A stretch of DNA of 64,000 bases from Kumtagia sp964244725 (GTDB taxonomy: Bacteria; Pseudomonadota; Alphaproteobacteria; Rhizobiales; Rhizobiaceae), in contig CAXTJQ010000013.1 of assembly GCA_964244725.1 (NCBI GenBank), positions 61,729 to 125,728 of the forward strand, in the 5' to 3' direction. Both the position numbers and the translations under genes were made by a program. Below are positions 60,887-64,000 of the stretch, piece by piece. The first letter of the stretch is position 1; every line of letters starts with the position of its first letter. The notes beneath the pieces are model-generated. The model was not told the DNA's origin and did not search any database. It saw only the letters and a program-made list of their open reading frames with translations.

Positions 60887-61903
60887 ATGAGCGTCACGAC
60901 CGAAACCCCGCGCTCCTTCTCCATGCGGCGCTTCATGGCCGAGCAGATGCGCAACATCGCGCCGGTGTTTACGCTGATCGTGCTGGTCATCTTCTTCTCG
61001 ACCCAGGCCGAGAGCTTTCGCACCTTCGACAATTTCATGAACATCCTGAGCCAGGCCTCGATCACCGGCATCATCGCCGTCGGCCTGACCTTCGTCATCC
61101 TGACCGCCGAGATCGACCTGTCGGTGGCGGCGGTCGCCAACGCCATCGGCATCATCGTCGCGTTCTTCACGATCCAGCCGGACTATGTGAACATCGCCAA
61201 CATCCCGCTGAACGGGGCCGTCGCGATCATCCTGACGCTGGCGAACTGCCTGGCGCTCGGCGCGATCACCGCCTTCGGCGTCACCGCCGTCGGCATCCCG
61301 TCCTTCATCATGACCCTCGCGATGATGCAGATCGCCAACGGCATCTCCGCGATGCTGATTCGCGGCCAGATCGCCTATCAGTACCCCGACCTCGTTACCT
61401 TGCTCGGCTCGGGCCACATCTTCGGCGTCAAATGGTCGATCGTGCTTTGCCTGCTGTTCATGCTTGTGGCGCATCTGGTGCTGACCTACACGCGCTTCGG
61501 CCGCTACGTGTACATGGTCGGCGGCAACCGCGAGGCGGCGGAATATTCGGGCGTCAACGTCAAGGCGATCATCGCCTCGGTCATGATCATTTCGGCGATG
61601 TGCTCCGGCATCGCCGGAATGGTCGGCGTCGCCTATTTCGGCTCGGCGCAGCAGAACCAGTTCGATTCCTTCCTGCTCGACGCGATCGCCGCCGTCGTCG
61701 TCGGCGGCACCAGCCTGTTCGGCGGGCGCGGCGGCATCGGCAACACCATCATCGGCCTGATGGTGCTCGGCGTGCTCAACAACGGCCTCGACCACGTCGA
61801 GATCGACAGCTTCCTGAAGATCCTGATCCGCGGGCTCATCCTGCTGATCGCGCTGGTCATCAACGTGTACGCTCAGAAGCTGCGGGAGAGCACGCGGGAG
61901 TAG
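60887..61903 (+). CDS. Sugar ABC transporter permease (RbsC/AraH family)
   Basis: A 338-residue inner-membrane permease with about nine or ten helices. Family blocks include the N-terminal FSTQAESFRTFDNFMNIL, ILTAEIDLSVAAVANAIG, VGIPSFIMTLAMM and the EAA-like VGGTSLFGGRGGIGNTIIG near the C-terminus. The start has GGAGCGGGG ahead. It ends the three-gene operon; a GC hairpin lies between it and the convergent oxidoreductase gene. Confidence 0.94.
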   Translation: MSVTTETPRSFSMRRFMAEQMRNIAPVFTLIVLVIFFSTQAESFRTFDNFMNILSQASITGIIAVGLTFVILTAEIDLSVAAVANAIGIIVAFFTIQPDYVNIANIPLNGAVAIILTLANCLALGAITAFGVTAVGIPSFIMTLAMMQIANGISAMLIRGQIAYQYPDLVTLLGSGHIFGVKWSIVLCLLFMLVAHLVLTYTRFGRYVYMVGGNREAAEYSGVNVKAIIASVMIISAMCSGIAGMVGVAYFGSAQQNQFDSFLLDAIAAVVVGGTSLFGGRGGIGNTIIGLMVLGVLNNGLDHVEIDSFLKILIRGLILLIALVINVYAQKLRESTRE

Positions 61904-61919
61904 ACTGTCGCGAGCTTGG

Positions 61920-61941
61920 GGGGGCGTGGCAAGTCGCCCCC
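61920..61941. terminator. GC-rich hairpin between convergent genes
   Basis: GGGGGCG (61920-61926) pairs with CGCCCCC (61935-61941) around an 8-base loop in the 47-base space between two convergent genes. There is no T-run; it could serve both directions or be a simple stabiliser. Confidence 0.45.
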
Positions 61942-61950
61942 GATGTCGTT

Positions 61951-62841
61951 TCATCCGTGATATTCGGGCCGGTCGATATCCGCGACGAGGCCGATCTCCT
62001 TGGGCTGCCATCCGAGAACGGTCCTGGTCCACTCGCTCGACGCGGGGCCGCTGCCGGCTGCCCATTTCGCCAGGCCGCCGAAATGCGTTGCGGCCTCCTC
62101 TGGCGTCAACGACTTCGCCGGCACGCCGACCTGCCGGCCGATCGCCTCGGCGATCAGCCTGTAGGGCACACCCTCTTCGGCGATGGCATGGAAGGCTTCA
62201 TTCGCCGCGCCGCGCTCCAGCGCGAGACGGAATACCCGGGCGGCGTCCGCCCGATGCACCGAAGGCCAGAGGTTCTGTCCGTCTCCGACATAGGCGGACA
62301 CGCCCTTTTCGCGGGCCAGAGCCGACAGCATGGGGACAAAGCCGTGCGTCTCGCCGACCCCATGCACCGATCGAGGCAAGCGCACGACCGAAGCGTGCAG
62401 GCCGCGCTCGGCGAGCGCGAACGCCGTCTGCTCCGAAGCACGCGGGAAGTCTGGCATGACCGGTGGCCTTTCATTCTCGGTGAAAGTCTCACCCGTCGGC
62501 ACCAGGCCGACGCCGCCGGTCACGAGGATCGGTCGGTTCGAGCCGGCGAAGACCTCCCCGAACGTCTCGATCGCGCGCCTGTCCTCCTCGCTCAGGTCCG
62601 TCATTCTCGAAAAGTCCAGGCCGAATGCCGTGTGGATGACGCCGTGCGCGTTCTCGGCGCCTTTCCGGAGCACATCAAGGTCGGTAAGCGACCCGAGCAG
62701 CGGAATGCCGCCAGCGGCGGCAAGCGCTTCACCCTTTTCACTGGAGCGCACCAGACCCACGACCGAATGGCCCGCATCGATGAGTTCGCGGACGATCAGC
62801 GACCCGACCCAGCCGTTCGTTCCCGTCAGAAATACACGCAT
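61951..62841 (-). CDS. NAD(P)-binding epimerase/SDR-type oxidoreductase
   Basis: A 296-residue extended-SDR/NAD-epimerase-like protein. The Rossmann motif MRVFLTGTNGWVGSLIVREL is at the N-terminus (G-x-x-G-x-x-G); GVIHTAFG and ILVTGGVG follow. The usual catalytic YxxxK is not obvious, so it may be an atypical member. AAGGAGG a few bases ahead of the ATG is a strong ribosome site. It is divergent from a TetR gene, and two matching operators lie between them, so it is probably induced by the ligand of that regulator. Confidence 0.88.
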   Translation of the reverse strand: MRVFLTGTNGWVGSLIVRELIDAGHSVVGLVRSSEKGEALAAAGGIPLLGSLTDLDVLRKGAENAHGVIHTAFGLDFSRMTDLSEEDRRAIETFGEVFAGSNRPILVTGGVGLVPTGETFTENERPPVMPDFPRASEQTAFALAERGLHASVVRLPRSVHGVGETHGFVPMLSALAREKGVSAYVGDGQNLWPSVHRADAARVFRLALERGAANEAFHAIAEEGVPYRLIAEAIGRQVGVPAKSLTPEEAATHFGGLAKWAAGSGPASSEWTRTVLGWQPKEIGLVADIDRPEYHG

Positions 62842-62887
62842 ATCAACCTCCTTGACGACGACGGGCGCGGATGTGCTACCGTCCTTT

Positions 62888-62926
62888 TGTCAGCGACTGA
62901 CATAGAGCTTGTGTCAGTCACTGACA
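62888..62926. promoter_or_regulatory. Twin operators for the divergent TetR regulator
   Basis: Two copies of TGTCAG-N3-CTGACA, at 62888-62902 and 62912-62926, with centres 24 bases apart. They sit between the divergent oxidoreductase and TetR genes. The perfect arms and the repetition make them very likely binding sites of the TetR protein. Confidence 0.85.
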
Positions 62927-62943
62927 AGCCGCAGGGTGAATCA

Positions 62944-63513
62944 TTGACGAAGAAAAATGAGAATGAGGTCCGCACTCGGCTGCAAGACGCTGCGTTGCAA
63001 TTGTTCCGCGAGCGTGGCTACGATCGGACGACGGCTGTTGAGATCGCGGCGCGGGCCGGCGTGACGGAACGCACCTTCTTCCGCCAATTTCCGGACAAGC
63101 GAGAGGTGCTGTTCGACGGCGAGGCCATTTTGCGGGCGGCGCTGGCGGCCTCGATCGCCGATGCTCCCGCCGGGCTCGGACCACTGGATACGCTTTTTGA
63201 GGCGTTTCGATCGCTTCGGTCGATGCTGGAAAGCAATCGGCCGTTCGCCAAGCCTCGCCATGAAGTCATTGCCGTCACACCCGCGCTGCACGAACGCGAA
63301 CTTGCGAAGATCGCCCTGCTGACCGATGCGCTCGCCGCCGCCTTGAAAGCGCGAGGTGTAGCCGACCTTCGCGCCGACCTTGCGGCCCGAACTGGGATGG
63401 CCGCCTTCGTGCAGGCAACCCTGGCCTGGCTGGACGACCCCGAATTGGGGCTAGGAGAGCGTTTCGATCTGGCCTTTCGCGAGACGAAAGCGCTCTTGGC
63501 GGGAAGCGACTGA
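62944..63513 (+). CDS. TetR-family transcriptional regulator
   Basis: A 189-residue regulator. The helix-turn-helix is at residues 8-52 (LQDAALQLFRERGYDRTTAVEIAARAGVTERTFFRQFPDK in segments: FRERGYDRTTAVEIAARAG, VTERTFFRQFPDKREVL), followed by a helical ligand domain. I chose the TTG at 62944, with AGGGTGA ahead, because it leaves both operators upstream; a GTG at 62911 would put the start inside the second operator. It probably represses itself and the divergent oxidoreductase gene. Confidence 0.88.
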   Translation: MTKKNENEVRTRLQDAALQLFRERGYDRTTAVEIAARAGVTERTFFRQFPDKREVLFDGEAILRAALAASIADAPAGLGPLDTLFEAFRSLRSMLESNRPFAKPRHEVIAVTPALHERELAKIALLTDALAAALKARGVADLRADLAARTGMAAFVQATLAWLDDPELGLGERFDLAFRETKALLAGSD

Positions 63514-64000
63514 AGGAATGGACATCATTCTTGGCTCCCGCCACCACAGCGACACCAGTCCCTCAGTCGCTCGCTGAACGATTAGGAACATGAAGTCGCA
63601 CCGGAGGGGTGTTCCAGATCGCTCGGCGCGGGAATTTTATCCCCCACCATCCAACCCCCGCCGTAATCCCTTCGCTGCTTGCTGGGGAACGGATGCGCAC
63701 AACCTTGCGTCCAGGCACGGCGGTCCCGGGTTGGTCCTGCACCGGTAGCAGGATTTGGGTGATGAGCCCTGAAACCCGGTCCCCGAACCAAGGCGCCCCG
63801 GTAACAGGGGGCGCGGCGGTTTGGGGGATGCAGACCACGGCGGCGCATGGCGACGCGTCATTACTCAATACCATAGTCGCGAATCTATGCGCCGTTTCCC
63901 GCCCGACCTGCGCCGAAAGGCCCGGGAGGCCTTGGCGCCTTCGCTGGTAGAGTGCTGAGAGTTCTGCAAATTCGCAGAGAGCGGGCGGTCATGGCAGTCT
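63514..64000. other. Noncoding, hairpin-rich region at the right edge
   Basis: About 490 bases in which I find no convincing gene; open frames here lack the G/C third-position bias of real genes in this window. Notable are a long imperfect hairpin (63780-63827), a second stem-loop (CGCC...AAGGCC-CGGGA-GGCCTT-GGCG, 63911-63937) and a near-palindrome TCTGCAAATTCGCAGA (63963-63978). An ATG at 63991 may begin the next gene, cut by the window edge. Confidence 0.5.
63780..63827. repeat. Long imperfect inverted repeat
   Basis: The core GCGCCCC (63793-63799) pairs with GGGGCGC (63808-63814). Outer arms add AACC/GGTT and CCCC/GGGG with small mismatches, giving a hairpin of about 48 bases. It resembles intergenic REP-type elements, but only one copy is visible here. 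Confidence 0.5.

Noticed and set aside
63563..63950. Overlapping open frames on both strands near the right edge as genes
   Set aside because: Codon third positions lack the G/C bias of real genes in this window, no ribosome site is evident, and hairpins explain the sequence better.

Overview
The window looks like a chromosomal segment of a high-GC alphaproteobacterium, most likely of the order Hyphomicrobiales (Rhizobiales). The reasons are the gene order ccmF-ccmH-degP-two-component system-glnE, the slt/dapA/smpB and rpoZ-rsh-pyrE-acpS-lepB-rnc-era clusters, two porins of the rhizobial/Brucella Omp2 type, a PleC/DivJ-type histidine kinase, and a perfect CtrA box (TTAA-N7-TTAA). Genus cannot be fixed from the sequence alone. 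No phage, transposase, integrase, rRNA or CRISPR array was seen; one tRNA (Ser, GCT) is present.

Left part (1-25 kb): the end of a cytochrome c maturation operon, a mazEF pair, the DegP protease, an OmpR-type regulator with its kinase, GlnE, an EF-hand protein, a PleC-like kinase, aminopeptidase N, a form II CoxL-like molybdenum hydroxylase coupled to a DMT exporter, an atypical uracil-DNA glycosylase, ETF-ubiquinone oxidoreductase, two DUF922 metalloprotease-like paralogues flanking an antisense endonuclease/exonuclease/phosphatase gene, and AMP nucleosidase.

Middle part (25-45 kb), the accessory-looking stretch: a GST with a 7-copy 8-bp tandem repeat behind it, DUF2147 and Sel1-like small proteins, DinJ/YafQ and VapBC toxin-antitoxin pairs, a LysE exporter, a secreted caspase-like protein, a YCII/ECF-sigma/SnoaL/DoxX operon, a HisC-like aminotransferase, an RND efflux pump with a divergent TetR regulator and a perfect 16-bp palindrome, tRNA-Ser, and two paralogous porins that bracket an orphan MbcA/ParS-type antitoxin gene.

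Right part (45-64 kb): mostly housekeeping. It holds an alpha/beta hydrolase, the soluble lytic transglycosylase, dapA, smpB, a HigA/HigB-like pair, a family 5 uracil-DNA glycosylase, a NYN-domain protein, rpoZ, the bifunctional (p)ppGpp enzyme, pyrE, acpS, lepB, rnc and era. A three-gene ribose-type sugar ABC importer follows, then an NAD(P)-binding oxidoreductase divergent from a TetR regulator with twin operators, and about 490 bp of hairpin-rich DNA in which no gene was recognised.

The most unusual items are the two very different uracil-DNA glycosylases (one with a changed motif A and only two cysteines), the mosaic porin pair with duplicated leaders and only one CtrA box, the DUF922-EEP-DUF922 arrangement, the CoxL-like subunit without visible CoxM/CoxS partners, and four complete toxin-antitoxin pairs plus one orphan antitoxin within 64 kb.
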